Assembly (NCBI RefSeq): GCF_000421145.1
Contig: NZ_ATWH01000004.1
Coordinates: forward strand, 248,001-312,000
Length of the DNA: 64,000 nt
Direction: 5' to 3'
Origin: Glaciibacter superstes DSM 21135
GTDB lineage: Bacteria > Actinomycetota > Actinomycetes > Actinomycetales > Microbacteriaceae
Part shown: one piece after another, positions 25,160-33,115 of the stretch
How positions within the stretch are numbered: the stretch's first letter is position 1
How the letters are laid out: every line of letters begins with the position of its first letter
Program-made: the position numbers and the translations under genes
The notes under the pieces: generated by a model
The model's database searches: none
Seen by the model: the letters and a program-made list of their open reading frames with translations, nothing else
What the model was told of the DNA's origin: nothing

Positions 25160-26167
25160 ATGGCCGTAACACTGACCGATGTCGCCAATGCCCTCGGCTT
25201 GAGCGCCTCGACCGTTTCCCGCGCCCTGTCGATGCCCGAAAAGGTCAACGCCCAGACCAGGGAGCGCATTCAGCAGACGGTGCACCAGATGGGCTACGTG
25301 CCCAACCAGGTGGCCAGGTCGCTCACCTCCGGACGGATGGACACGCTTGCCATCATCGTTCCCGACATCGCGAACCCATTCTTCCCGCCCATCATCAAGG
25401 CCGTCCAGGCCAGGGCGGCCAGGCGCGGGATGACGGTGCTGCTGAGTGATGTCGACGAGCACGCCGTCGACGAGATCGATCGTGCACGCAACCTCGCTAA
25501 ACGCGTGGACGGCTTGATCATGGTGTCTCCTCGCACTGCGTCCGCTCACCTGGCCGGCCTGAGAGACATCCCGAACATCGTGTTTGTCAATCGTGAAGTC
25601 GAAGGGGCCTCCTTCGTGCTCATTGACGACGGCGACGGCATGGTGCAGGCAGTCGAGCACCTGCACGCCCTCGGCCACCGCAACATCGCGTATCTGAATG
25701 GCCCGAAGCGGTCCTGGTCGAATGCCCTTCGCCAGTCTGCAATCGAATCGGCGTGCGCGCGCCTCGGCATGACCCTGAGCGAGTTCGGCCCCTTCGAGGC
25801 GCAGATCCAGGCTGGAGCACGAGCTGCCGACCTGGTTTACGCCAGTGCCGTCACAGCCGTGATCGCTTATGACGATCTCATCGCCCTCGGGGTAATGGCG
25901 AGGCTCACCGAGCGCGGTTTGCGGATCGGACGCGATATGAGCGTGATCGGTGTCGACGACAGCCCCATGTCCGGCATGGCGTACCCCACCCTGACCAGCG
26001 TGCATGTTCCCGGAGCCGAAGCCGGGGTGGCCGCCGTCGATATCATCCTGGAGCAACTCTCCACACCTGGAAAACACGAGCCACAGATTGTCGAGCTGGA
26101 GACGCACCTGATCGTGCGCTCATCAACCTCGGTCCCGCATCCTCGGGATGGATCCGTCGCTGTGTAG
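25160..26167 (+). CDS. LacI-family transcriptional repressor
   Basis: The helix-turn-helix and hinge are VTLTDVANALGLSASTVSRALSMPEKVNAQTRERI, with VARSLTSGRMDTLAIIVPDIANPFF leading into the periplasmic-binding-protein-like sensor domain, which ends with SVIGVDDSPMSGMAYPTLTSV. The ATG at 25160 gives the standard LacI N-terminus; a GTG at 25112 adds 16 residues. It is divergent from the oxidoreductase gene and surrounded by four operator-like sites with the LacI half-site TGCAA, so it is the probable regulator of 14161-28996. Its 3' end overlaps nagA by 45 bases. Confidence 0.9.
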   Translation: MAVTLTDVANALGLSASTVSRALSMPEKVNAQTRERIQQTVHQMGYVPNQVARSLTSGRMDTLAIIVPDIANPFFPPIIKAVQARAARRGMTVLLSDVDEHAVDEIDRARNLAKRVDGLIMVSPRTASAHLAGLRDIPNIVFVNREVEGASFVLIDDGDGMVQAVEHLHALGHRNIAYLNGPKRSWSNALRQSAIESACARLGMTLSEFGPFEAQIQAGARAADLVYASAVTAVIAYDDLIALGVMARLTERGLRIGRDMSVIGVDDSPMSGMAYPTLTSVHVPGAEAGVAAVDIILEQLSTPGKHEPQIVELETHLIVRSSTSVPHPRDGSVAV

Positions 26168-27361
26168 ACCGTCGCAGCCCCGCACCACCCCGCGAACGAC
26201 TGTTCCGACAGCGCGGAAACCGTGGTCGAAAATGGCTATGTCGGCTGCGTAGCCAGGTGCCAGTCTGCCCTGCCGATTCCCGGCGTTCATGATGCCCGCC
26301 GGGACGGCGGTGCCTGCCATGATCGCCTCGTGTTCGTCCCATCCCGCCTGGTGGACAAGAATATCGAGCATCGCGGGCAACGGCGTGACGCTCCCGCCGA
26401 ACGCCCCAGACGCGGCATCCTTCACCACCGCGACTCCGTCGTCGACCACGCAGCGAATGCCGCCGAGGTCATACTCCGCTCCACGGGGCAGTCCGGCGCC
26501 TGCCGTTGCGTCCGACACGATCGCCAGCCTTCCGCCGAGGCAACGCCTGGCAATCTCAAGGAGGGGGAATGGAAGATGTTTGCCGTCGGCAATGACTTCC
26601 GCCGTGAGCCCTATCGATGCGAGCGATTCCTCCAGCAAGCCTGGCAATCGCCATGGACCGTTACGAATCAAGGTGGACTGGCCGCTCCAGAGGTGGGTGA
26701 TGTGACTGAGCCCGGCTTCCACACAGGCGCGCAACTCACGGCCGCGTGCTTCGCTGTGCCCCGCCGCCACCACGACTCCGGCGCCGGCGAGAGCCCGCGT
26801 CAGTTCGACCGCTCCTGTCAGTTCCGGTGCCAGCGTGACCATAGAGAGTAGATCGCCCGCGTCGACAAGGGGTCGCCAGTCCACCGAGTCCGGGCTCACC
26901 AGGGCCTTCGGATCATGCGCACCGGCCTGCGAAGCGGCCAGGAAGGGTCCCTCCAGGTGCGCGCCCAGTACTCGCGCGTGCCCGGGTTGTGGGTGTTCCA
27001 CCGCAGCACGGAGATTCTCGATCCGGCCACTGAGTTCCGGTATCGCCGCAGAAACCAGCGACGCCGCGATGGCGGTCACGCCCCTCGCGGCGTAGAAGTC
27101 GGCGATTCGAGCAGGTTCGGTCGGATCAACGGTGTCGAAAGAGAGTGCGTCAGCACCGTGCACGTGGATGTCGATCAGACCCGCAGTCGTCAGGCGACCA
27201 TCAACGTCGATGCTGGGAACGGACTCGAACGACGTTCCACTGGAGAAATCTGCCATGGGGCAGATCGTCTCGATACGATCGCCGGCCACAACGATCGCCA
27301 GGTTCTCCTGCATGCCACCCGGCAGGGCGCATCGGGCGTTGGTGAGGGCGAACCTGTCCAT
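26123..27361 (-). CDS. nagA: N-acetylglucosamine-6-phosphate deacetylase
   Basis: Removes acetate from GlcNAc-6-phosphate, giving glucosamine-6-phosphate. 412 residues. Metal and substrate motifs of NagA are in order: DIHVHGADAL, HLEGPFLAASQAGAHDP, VVAAGHSEARG, SHITHLWSG (HLFNAM in most homologues), IADGKHLPF and the catalytic Asp in IVSDATAGAG. The ATG at 27361 has AAAGGGG 5 bases upstream, so the longer frame to 27499 is not used. It lies 40 bases after nagB in the same operon; its end overlaps the convergent lacI-type gene. Confidence 0.93.
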   Translation of the reverse strand: MDRFALTNARCALPGGMQENLAIVVAGDRIETICPMADFSSGTSFESVPSIDVDGRLTTAGLIDIHVHGADALSFDTVDPTEPARIADFYAARGVTAIAASLVSAAIPELSGRIENLRAAVEHPQPGHARVLGAHLEGPFLAASQAGAHDPKALVSPDSVDWRPLVDAGDLLSMVTLAPELTGAVELTRALAGAGVVVAAGHSEARGRELRACVEAGLSHITHLWSGQSTLIRNGPWRLPGLLEESLASIGLTAEVIADGKHLPFPLLEIARRCLGGRLAIVSDATAGAGLPRGAEYDLGGIRCVVDDGVAVVKDAASGAFGGSVTPLPAMLDILVHQAGWDEHEAIMAGTAVPAGIMNAGNRQGRLAPGYAADIAIFDHGFRAVGTVVRGVVRGCDGLHSDGSIPRMRDRG

Positions 27362-27401
27362 CGGCACCCCTTTCCCAATAGCCATCGTTCTGGGCCTGGA
27401 T

Positions 27402-28187
27402 CTAGTTTCCGGCAGGAGTCGCGATCTGGCCAGCCGATGAAGGATCGAGGAACAGTGTGGCGTGCGGGCAGTTCCGCAGGTATGTCGACGGGACGGCATT
27501 GGAGATGGGCTCGCTCATCGTCTTGGCCACTGCTTCGGCCTTCCGCGACTCTGGCGCGCACACCTGCACCACGCGGGCAGACAGCAATGCGGGGACGGTC
27601 AGGGACATCGCCTGCGCCGGAACGTCTGCGACGCTGGGGAAGTGGCCTTCGCCGACCTGTTGACGCCGAGAAACGTCATTGAGCTCGATGATCCTGATGA
27701 AGCGGTCGTCGTTGACATTGGCCTCGAACGGTTCATTGAAGGCGATGTGCCCGTTTTCGCCGATGCCCATGCACACGAGGTCAAGGGGTGCTTCGCGGAG
27801 TGCGACCTCGTACCTCGCACATTCCGCCTCCGGGTCCGGCGCGTTGCCGTGGATGTACTCGACCCGTGCGGGATGGAACGGCACCTCGACCCGCTCGCGG
27901 ATCCAGCGCACAAAGCTGGCGCTGTGGTCACCATCCATGCCGACGTATTCGTCCATGTGGAAGACGGTGACTCTGCCCCAGTCGATGGGTTGGTCCTGCA
28001 GCGCGTTGACAAATTCGAACTGCGAGTTGCCGGTGGCGACGACAACACGGGCTTCACCTCTCGCTGTGATGGCGTCGGTGATGACCGCGGCGGCTCGTTG
28101 TGCTGCGGCCCTGCCCATCGCCTGTTCGCTGTCGTACACCTCGACGGCGAGGTTCCCTGCGATGAACGTGTTCGATGGTTGCGACAT
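27402..28187 (-). CDS. nagB: Glucosamine-6-phosphate deaminase
   Basis: Converts glucosamine-6-phosphate to fructose-6-phosphate and ammonia, the step after NagA. 261 residues versus 266 for the E. coli enzyme. Motifs: VVATGNSQFEFVNAL (phosphate loop), FHMDEYVGMDGDHSASF with the catalytic Asp, GIGENGHIAFNEP with the active-site His region, and a C-terminal VPSTYLRNCPHATLFLD. The ATG at 28187 is preceded by GAAAGAG. It is transcribed from the promoter at 28222-28251 that overlaps operator site C. Confidence 0.94.
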   Translation of the reverse strand: MSQPSNTFIAGNLAVEVYDSEQAMGRAAAQRAAAVITDAITARGEARVVVATGNSQFEFVNALQDQPIDWGRVTVFHMDEYVGMDGDHSASFVRWIRERVEVPFHPARVEYIHGNAPDPEAECARYEVALREAPLDLVCMGIGENGHIAFNEPFEANVNDDRFIRIIELNDVSRRQQVGEGHFPSVADVPAQAMSLTVPALLSARVVQVCAPESRKAEAVAKTMSEPISNAVPSTYLRNCPHATLFLDPSSAGQIATPAGN

Positions 28188-28221
28188 GTCGACTCTTTCG
28201 TTGCTGAACGGAACTCGTCTC

Positions 28222-28290
28222 ATTATGAAGAGTGTCGTTGGGGTAATGCAAGCGGATGCGACAATCATGCAAGATTTGCGTATGCTTGCA
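28222..28290 (-). promoter_or_regulatory. nagB promoter and LacI-type operator, site C
   Basis: On the minus strand, TTGCAT (28246-28251), an 18-base spacer and CATAAT (28222-28227). The operator-like TGCAAGCGGATGCG starts at 28247 and overlaps the -35 hexamer; its first 20 bases match site A at 13 positions. A wider inverted repeat TGCAAGC...GCTTGCA spans 28247-28290. The region separates nagB from the divergent SGNH hydrolase gene. Confidence 0.55.
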
Positions 28291-28345
28291 GTGGCGCCGT
28301 GAACTGCGCCTACTGCAGGTGCCGAGCGGCAAAGGAGTGCTCCAG

Positions 28346-28996
28346 ATGTCCCAGGCCGCACATCGCACGGGCGTCCTCTTCACCGGAGACAGCATTACGG
28401 ACTGCGATCGGAGGGCTGACCCCGACCATCTCGGTTTCGGATATGTTCGCCTGCTGAACGAGGCACTGGAACTCGCCGCGAAGGACGTGGTGAACACCGG
28501 CATCGGAGGTAATCGTGTCTGTGACCTCGAGCAACGCTGGGACCACGACGTGGTCGATCACCACCCGGGCCTCCTGTCGATTCTGATTGGCGTGAACGAC
28601 ATGTGGCACAGGTTCAGCCGCAATGATCCCACCTCCACTGCCGCCTTCCGCGCCGGTTATCGGCGCATACTCGAGCGGCTTCCGGCGGAGGCGACATCCG
28701 TCGTCTTGATCGAGCCGTTCCTGCTTCCGGTGCGGCCGGAACAGGACGCGTGGCTCAACGACCTCGCGCCCAAGGCCGCGGCTGTGCGCGAGCTCGCTGA
28801 GGTGTTCGGGGCGATATTCGTTCCCGCGCAGTCATACCTCGACTCCCAGGCGCAACAGCATGGCGCGGCTGCCATCGCCTATGACGGGGTCCATCCGACG
28901 CCGTTGGGGCACAGATTGCTGGCAGACCTTTGGATCCAGACCGTATTCACCACGGCCAGCCCGCCTGGTGCTGTCGGCCTCGGCGGCCGACGGTAG
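28346..28996 (+). CDS. SGNH/GDSL-family hydrolase
   Basis: 216 residues. Block I FTGDSITDC with the nucleophilic Ser, block II NTGIGGNRV, block III ILIGVNDMW and block V YDGVHPTPLGHRLLAD with the Asp-His pair are all present: the SGNH esterase set. It has no signal peptide, so it is cytoplasmic and probably removes O-acetyl or similar groups from an imported sugar. The ATG at 28346 has AAAGGAG 8 bases upstream; the frame starts earlier at 28256 inside the operator region. It is divergent from nagB. Confidence 0.9.
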   Translation: MSQAAHRTGVLFTGDSITDCDRRADPDHLGFGYVRLLNEALELAAKDVVNTGIGGNRVCDLEQRWDHDVVDHHPGLLSILIGVNDMWHRFSRNDPTSTAAFRAGYRRILERLPAEATSVVLIEPFLLPVRPEQDAWLNDLAPKAAAVRELAEVFGAIFVPAQSYLDSQAQQHGAAAIAYDGVHPTPLGHRLLADLWIQTVFTTASPPGAVGLGGRR

Positions 28997-29011
28997 AGCC
29001 GTGCAGGCATC

Positions 29012-29041
29012 CTGTCAACGATGCCTGAATGGGCGTAGCGT
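29012..29041 (+). promoter_or_regulatory. Leaderless promoter of the DUF1918 gene
   Basis: CTGTCA (29012-29017), 18-base spacer, TAGCGT (29036-29041), then 6 bases to the GTG start at 29048. That spacing puts the transcription start at or next to the start codon. Confidence 0.5.
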
Positions 29042-29047
29042 GGGGAC

Positions 29048-29266
29048 GTGGAGGTGATTTCCACGCACGCAACGACGGGCGACAGGATACTCATCCGAGG
29101 CAGAACGGTTGAGACACCCGATCGACACGGTGAGATCGTCGAGGTGCGCGGCGCAGACGGCGGTCCCCCGTACTTGGTGCGGTTCGAGAACGGCCACGAG
29201 AGCATCGTCTTTCCTGGCAGCGACTTCGTCGTCGACCACGCCGGGTCGGATACTCCGCCCGGCTGA
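29048..29266 (+). CDS. DUF1918 domain-containing small protein
   Basis: 72 residues covering one DUF1918 domain, a small beta-rich fold found widely in actinobacteria and of unknown function. Visible family features are GDRILIRGRTV near residue 11, GEIVEVRGADGGPPYLVRF and a C-terminal PGSDFVV. The GTG start at 29048 is supported by the leaderless promoter just upstream; there is no ribosome-binding site. It stands alone between the SGNH gene and the convergent ROK regulator gene. Confidence 0.8.
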   Translation: MEVISTHATTGDRILIRGRTVETPDRHGEIVEVRGADGGPPYLVRFENGHESIVFPGSDFVVDHAGSDTPPG

Positions 29267-29317
29267 AGCGGATTGTGGCGATTTCTGGGCGCTCCACGTC
29301 GCGGGCTGCCGGCGGGA

Positions 29318-30535
29318 TCAGTCCATGACCAGCACGCTTGCGCGAGGCGCGAGGAAGTGATCCATCACGAGTTCGGCGGCGCCCTGGGCGGCGATCTGCT
29401 CGCCAACGGCCGAACCGACGACGGCGAATGCCTCGCGAGAAACGACAAGCTCGTGGCGCACCGCGTCCTCAAGCACGGGCAGGAAGGCTCCGGAGAGTCG
29501 ATTCCAGGTGGGGCCGCCGAGCACAACGCGGGGTACATCGAGGAAGTTGACGAGCACGCCAATGCCGACAGCGACCCGCCGCGCGGCACGATTCAGAATG
29601 ACAGAGGCTTCGGCATTTCCCGCGGCCGCCAGCTCGCAGAGCGTGGTGCAGGCGTCGTCGATTGTCAGATAATCGGTCAGATCGGGCAGCGGCATCAGGC
29701 CGGCCTGGGCCGCCTGGATGACGAGCGCCTCTGGGACGCAGGCGGCGGCAAGCCCGCCACGCCGCCCGCTCCAGCCGAGGTCCTCTGCCGCGGGGTCGAC
29801 CAGGATGTCACCGATCTCGCCGATGTTGTTGCTGACGCCGCGGAGCACCTGACCCTGGTTGACCACGGAGGCGCCGACACCGGACCCGAGGTAGACGAAC
29901 AGGAAGTCGGAGTCGGAGTCGGCAGATTTGCGCAGCTCCGCGGTGGCCGACGCGGTGACATCCTTATCGAGCAGCACCGGCATCCCTGTGGCGTCGTGGA
30001 GGTCGGCACGCAGTCGCACGCCGCGCCATTTGGGCAGCTGGGGCGGGTCGAGCACGACACCAGTCCGCACGTCGAGCGGGCCTGGCACGGCGATGCCCAG
30101 CCCGAGCACCCGATCTCGATCGATGCCGGCCTCGCGGATGAGACGGCCGGTGCTCACAGCGATGAGCGATGTCATCTCGCCGGGGTTAGTGGCCTGCGGG
30201 GTGCGCAACTGCTGTCGGCTGCGAACCTCGCCGGCGACGTCGAGCAGCAGGATTGTGAGGCGGGCGGGGTCGACGTGCACGCCGACAGCGAAGGCGCCGT
30301 CGCCGTTGACGGTCAGGGGGATGCTTGGCCGTCCGCGAACCGCATCGCCTGGTGCGCTCTCGCACACCATCTCGGCGTCGATGAGGCGGCGGGTGATATT
30401 GGAAATGGTCTGAGACGCGAGCCCGGAATTGCGCTGCAGATCTGCCCTGCTCTTGCCGGGATCCCGGCGGATCAGGTCGAGGATGACCGCCTGGTTGTAG
30501 TCAGCCAGGCGGAGCAGGTTGCTGCCTCGGAACAT
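29318..30535 (-). CDS. ROK-family transcriptional regulator (NagC/XylR type)
   Basis: 405 residues. The N-terminal winged helix-turn-helix (NQAVILDLIRRDPGKSRADLQRNSGLASQTISNITRRL) is followed by a ROK domain (VLGLGIAVPGPLDV, VLLDKDVTASATAEL, VYLGSGVGASVVNQGQVLRG). The usual ROK zinc motif with three cysteines is missing: after NNIGEIGDILVDP comes GWSGRRGGLAAACV. It is a repressor rather than a kinase. It is divergent from the sugar-importer operon at 30824, which it probably controls through the sites at 30726-30790. Confidence 0.88.
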   Translation of the reverse strand: MFRGSNLLRLADYNQAVILDLIRRDPGKSRADLQRNSGLASQTISNITRRLIDAEMVCESAPGDAVRGRPSIPLTVNGDGAFAVGVHVDPARLTILLLDVAGEVRSRQQLRTPQATNPGEMTSLIAVSTGRLIREAGIDRDRVLGLGIAVPGPLDVRTGVVLDPPQLPKWRGVRLRADLHDATGMPVLLDKDVTASATAELRKSADSDSDFLFVYLGSGVGASVVNQGQVLRGVSNNIGEIGDILVDPAAEDLGWSGRRGGLAAACVPEALVIQAAQAGLMPLPDLTDYLTIDDACTTLCELAAAGNAEASVILNRAARRVAVGIGVLVNFLDVPRVVLGGPTWNRLSGAFLPVLEDAVRHELVVSREAFAVVGSAVGEQIAAQGAAELVMDHFLAPRASVLVMD

Positions 30536-30725
30536 GTCACCCCCGTGCGCTCAGCCGGTCCGACGCGCTGGCCGTAATCTGCCGCGCACCGATTATTCTA
30601 TCAAACAGCCAAACTGCCGCGCGGCCGGACCAGCCACTTCAGTTCGTTTTCCTCGTGCAGGTCGTGTCTGGTTTCGCCATCCGCTGCTCACTTTACGGGC
30701 ATACAAGATGAAACTGGCCGGCCGG

Positions 30726-30790
30726 TTGACGGGCGCCCGACTATGTCCTAACATGTTGATCACACTTTATCCCATCGAATAGGCAAAGTG
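30726..30790 (+). promoter_or_regulatory. Promoter and inverted repeat upstream of the sugar-importer operon
   Basis: TTGACG (30726-30731), a 17-base spacer and TAACAT (30749-30754) make a strong promoter. Just downstream, CACTTT (30763-30768) and AAAGTG (30785-30790) form an inverted repeat around the expected start site, a suitable operator for the divergent ROK repressor. Confidence 0.6.
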
Positions 30791-30823
30791 GCCATTGGGA
30801 GCAGAGCGGAGAGAGGCACCGCA

Positions 30824-32164
30824 ATGAAGCGCAATCGTGGGATCGCCGCCTTTGTCGTCGCTGTTGTCGCGGCGGGTGGGCTCGCTGCCTGCTCTGCTGA
30901 CAGCAGCAGCAGCGACGGATCCGTCACTATCTCCATCATGGAATTTCAACAGACCCGTATCGACTCCATCAAGAAGGTCCTCCCGGGCTTTGAGGCGGCC
31001 ATGAAGAAGCAGGGAAAGGACATCAAGGTCAAGCTCGTGGCCGACGTCCTGACCGACGACCAGTTCAAGACCAAGGTCACCCAGCAGCTCATCGCCGGCC
31101 AGGCTCCCGACCTCATCGATATGGGCGACAGCCTCGTTCCCGGCTTCGCCGGCGCCGGCTATCTGGCTCCGCTCGACGACTACCTCGACAAGTGGGACGG
31201 CTGGGATCACTACTACCCGCAGTTCAAGGAGGCGATGGTGCGCCAAGACGGCCACATCTACGCCCTCGTGCACGACACGGGCGTGCAGAACCTCTTCTAC
31301 CGCAAGGACGTACTGACAGAGCTCGGTATCGACACTAGCCAGCCGGCGACCTGGGACGACCTGATCGCCCGCCTGGTTGAGGTGAAGGAGAAGACCGGTG
31401 GCACGCCCATCGTCATCCCCGCTGGCACCGCTTGGGGCGGAAGCACGTGGACCGAGGGGTTCCAACCGATCCTCGGAGGCACTGATCAGGACTACTACGA
31501 CCTCGAGACAGGCAAGTGGGACCTCGAGAGCAGCGGATTTGCTGCGGTCTTCGATCTGTACAGCGAGCTCTACTCGAATGGACTACTCCCGGTTCAGGAT
31601 CTGGAGAACCCCAATCCGTGGGAGCCGACCAAGTACGTCAAGTTCCCGGCCGGCGAGATCCAGGTCGCGGCGCAGGGCACCTCGGGTTGGAAGTTCGACT
31701 GGGGCCCCAACGGTGCCGCTCCGATCCCTGACCTGACTGAAAAGGTCGACACCTGGCAGTACCCGGCGCTCCGGAGCGGCGACGAGCCCTTCGGCTGGAG
31801 CGGCCTCGGCTCCGGTTTCGCCATCCCTGAGAAGTCAGAGCACAAGGATGAGGCGATGCTCCTCGCCCAGTACCTCTCCAGCGGCGAGCCGCTCGCCGAG
31901 CAGCTTGTCTCCTCTGGTGCTGCGGCCCCGCGTGACGACCTCGCCGACGTGAAGCCATACGCCGACGAGCCAAAGTTGCTGCAGGCGGGCGAAGACCTTC
32001 AGAGCAGCGTCTACGTGCCGACGGGAGACGGGGCCGAACAGATCGCGCAGGCGATTGCAGCAGCGACCGAACTCATCATCACCGGCGCGGCGGACGGCAA
32101 GGAGGCCTACGCTGCGTTCGTGAAAGACGCGACCGACCTGCTCGGCCCGACCCTCGTCAAGTAA
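30824..32164 (+). CDS. Sugar ABC transporter substrate-binding lipoprotein (family 1, CUT1)
   Basis: 446 residues. Signal peptide with lipobox LAAC near residue 20. The body matches extracellular solute-binding family 1: VTISIMEFQQTR, KVTQQLIAGQAPDLIDMGDSLV, YALVHDTGVQNLFYRKDVLTELGID and GGSTWTEGFQPIL. The ATG at 30824 is preceded by GAGAGG; the frame begins at 30788. It is first in the operon 30824-39241 and its stop overlaps the next start (TAATG). Ligand probably a beta-galactoside or related disaccharide, from the linked GH2 enzyme (inference). Confidence 0.92.
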   Translation: MKRNRGIAAFVVAVVAAGGLAACSADSSSSDGSVTISIMEFQQTRIDSIKKVLPGFEAAMKKQGKDIKVKLVADVLTDDQFKTKVTQQLIAGQAPDLIDMGDSLVPGFAGAGYLAPLDDYLDKWDGWDHYYPQFKEAMVRQDGHIYALVHDTGVQNLFYRKDVLTELGIDTSQPATWDDLIARLVEVKEKTGGTPIVIPAGTAWGGSTWTEGFQPILGGTDQDYYDLETGKWDLESSGFAAVFDLYSELYSNGLLPVQDLENPNPWEPTKYVKFPAGEIQVAAQGTSGWKFDWGPNGAAPIPDLTEKVDTWQYPALRSGDEPFGWSGLGSGFAIPEKSEHKDEAMLLAQYLSSGEPLAEQLVSSGAAAPRDDLADVKPYADEPKLLQAGEDLQSSVYVPTGDGAEQIAQAIAAATELIITGAADGKEAYAAFVKDATDLLGPTLVK

Positions 32165-33114
32165 TGACCTCGATAACTGACGCACCCGCTTCGGCGGCGG
32201 TGGGCATACGCCCGCCGTCGCCGAAGCGACGCAGCGGGCGGCGTACCCGCCATTCGGCCCTGCTCCTTTTGCTGCTCGGTCCGGCCGCTGTGTTGATCGC
32301 AGCGTTCATCGTGGCTCCCGCCGTGTACAGCGTGTACCTCAGCTTCACGAACACCCAACTCACCGGATTCGCAGCCCGTGATCCGCAGTTTGTCGGCTTC
32401 GACAACTTCGTCTATCTGCTGACGAACGCGGACTTCATCGCCTCGATCGGGCACACCGGCGAATTCGTGCTCTATTCCGCCATCATCGGCCAGACCGTGC
32501 TCGGCATGGTCGCCGCGCTCATACTCAGCAGGCCATGGATCCGCGGCAAGGGCCTCTACGGTGCCGCGATCCTCATGCCGATGGTCGTGCCAGAGGTGGT
32601 GGCGTCCCTGACCTGGGCGAGCGTGCTGTCCAGCGACTCCTCTGGCACGCTGAATCAGCTGACCGGGCTCTTCGGCGCCGCGTCGACGGACTGGCTGCAG
32701 GTGGTGCCGATGGCCTCGATCATCGCGGTCAACATTTGGCGCGGCATCGCCTTCGCCATGATCATGTTCCAGGCCGCACTCGAAGACGTGCCGGCCGAGC
32801 TCATCGAGGCCGCGAGGATCGATGGCGCCAGTGCCGTGCAAGTGTTCCGGCACGTCACGTTGCCGCTGATCCGCGGCCCGGTCTTCCTCTATCTACTGCT
32901 GACCACGATCAGCACGGTTGGCGCCTTCGGACTCGTCTATTTACTCACGCAGGGCGGTCCAGGTGGCCAGACCCGCATCGCGGCGATCTACATCTACGAG
33001 CGCGCGCTGCAGTTCTCCCAGATCGGGATCGGCAGCGCCGCGTCGATAATCCTGCTGGCCATCGTGCTGATTCTGGGTTTCGTCTACGTGCGACTCGCGA
33101 AAGTGGAGGTGTGA
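32164..33114 (+). CDS. Sugar ABC transporter permease (MalF/UgpA type)
   Basis: 316 residues, about six membrane helices. The first helix is LLLLLGPAAVLIAAFIVAPAV (residues 34-54). The cytoplasmic coupling loop AARIDGASAVQVFRHVTLPLIRG carries the EAA motif of CUT1 permeases. The first 30 residues are basic and proline-rich. It works as a heterodimer with the next gene product. No ATPase gene occurs in this operon, so a shared MsiK-type ATPase elsewhere is expected. Confidence 0.92.
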   Translation: MTSITDAPASAAVGIRPPSPKRRSGRRTRHSALLLLLLGPAAVLIAAFIVAPAVYSVYLSFTNTQLTGFAARDPQFVGFDNFVYLLTNADFIASIGHTGEFVLYSAIIGQTVLGMVAALILSRPWIRGKGLYGAAILMPMVVPEVVASLTWASVLSSDSSGTLNQLTGLFGAASTDWLQVVPMASIIAVNIWRGIAFAMIMFQAALEDVPAELIEAARIDGASAVQVFRHVTLPLIRGPVFLYLLLTTISTVGAFGLVYLLTQGGPGGQTRIAAIYIYERALQFSQIGIGSAASIILLAIVLILGFVYVRLAKVEV

Positions 33115-33115
33115 G

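Noticed and set aside
28997-29047. Extension of the SGNH gene or small peptide before DUF1918
   Set aside because: The stop codon at 28996 is clear and the gap holds only a promoter.
29273-30577. 434-codon open frame on the plus strand
   Set aside because: Fully antisense to the ROK regulator, which has clear domains; composition is typical of an antisense frame in high-GC DNA (rich in Gly, Arg, Asp, His) with no recognisable motif.
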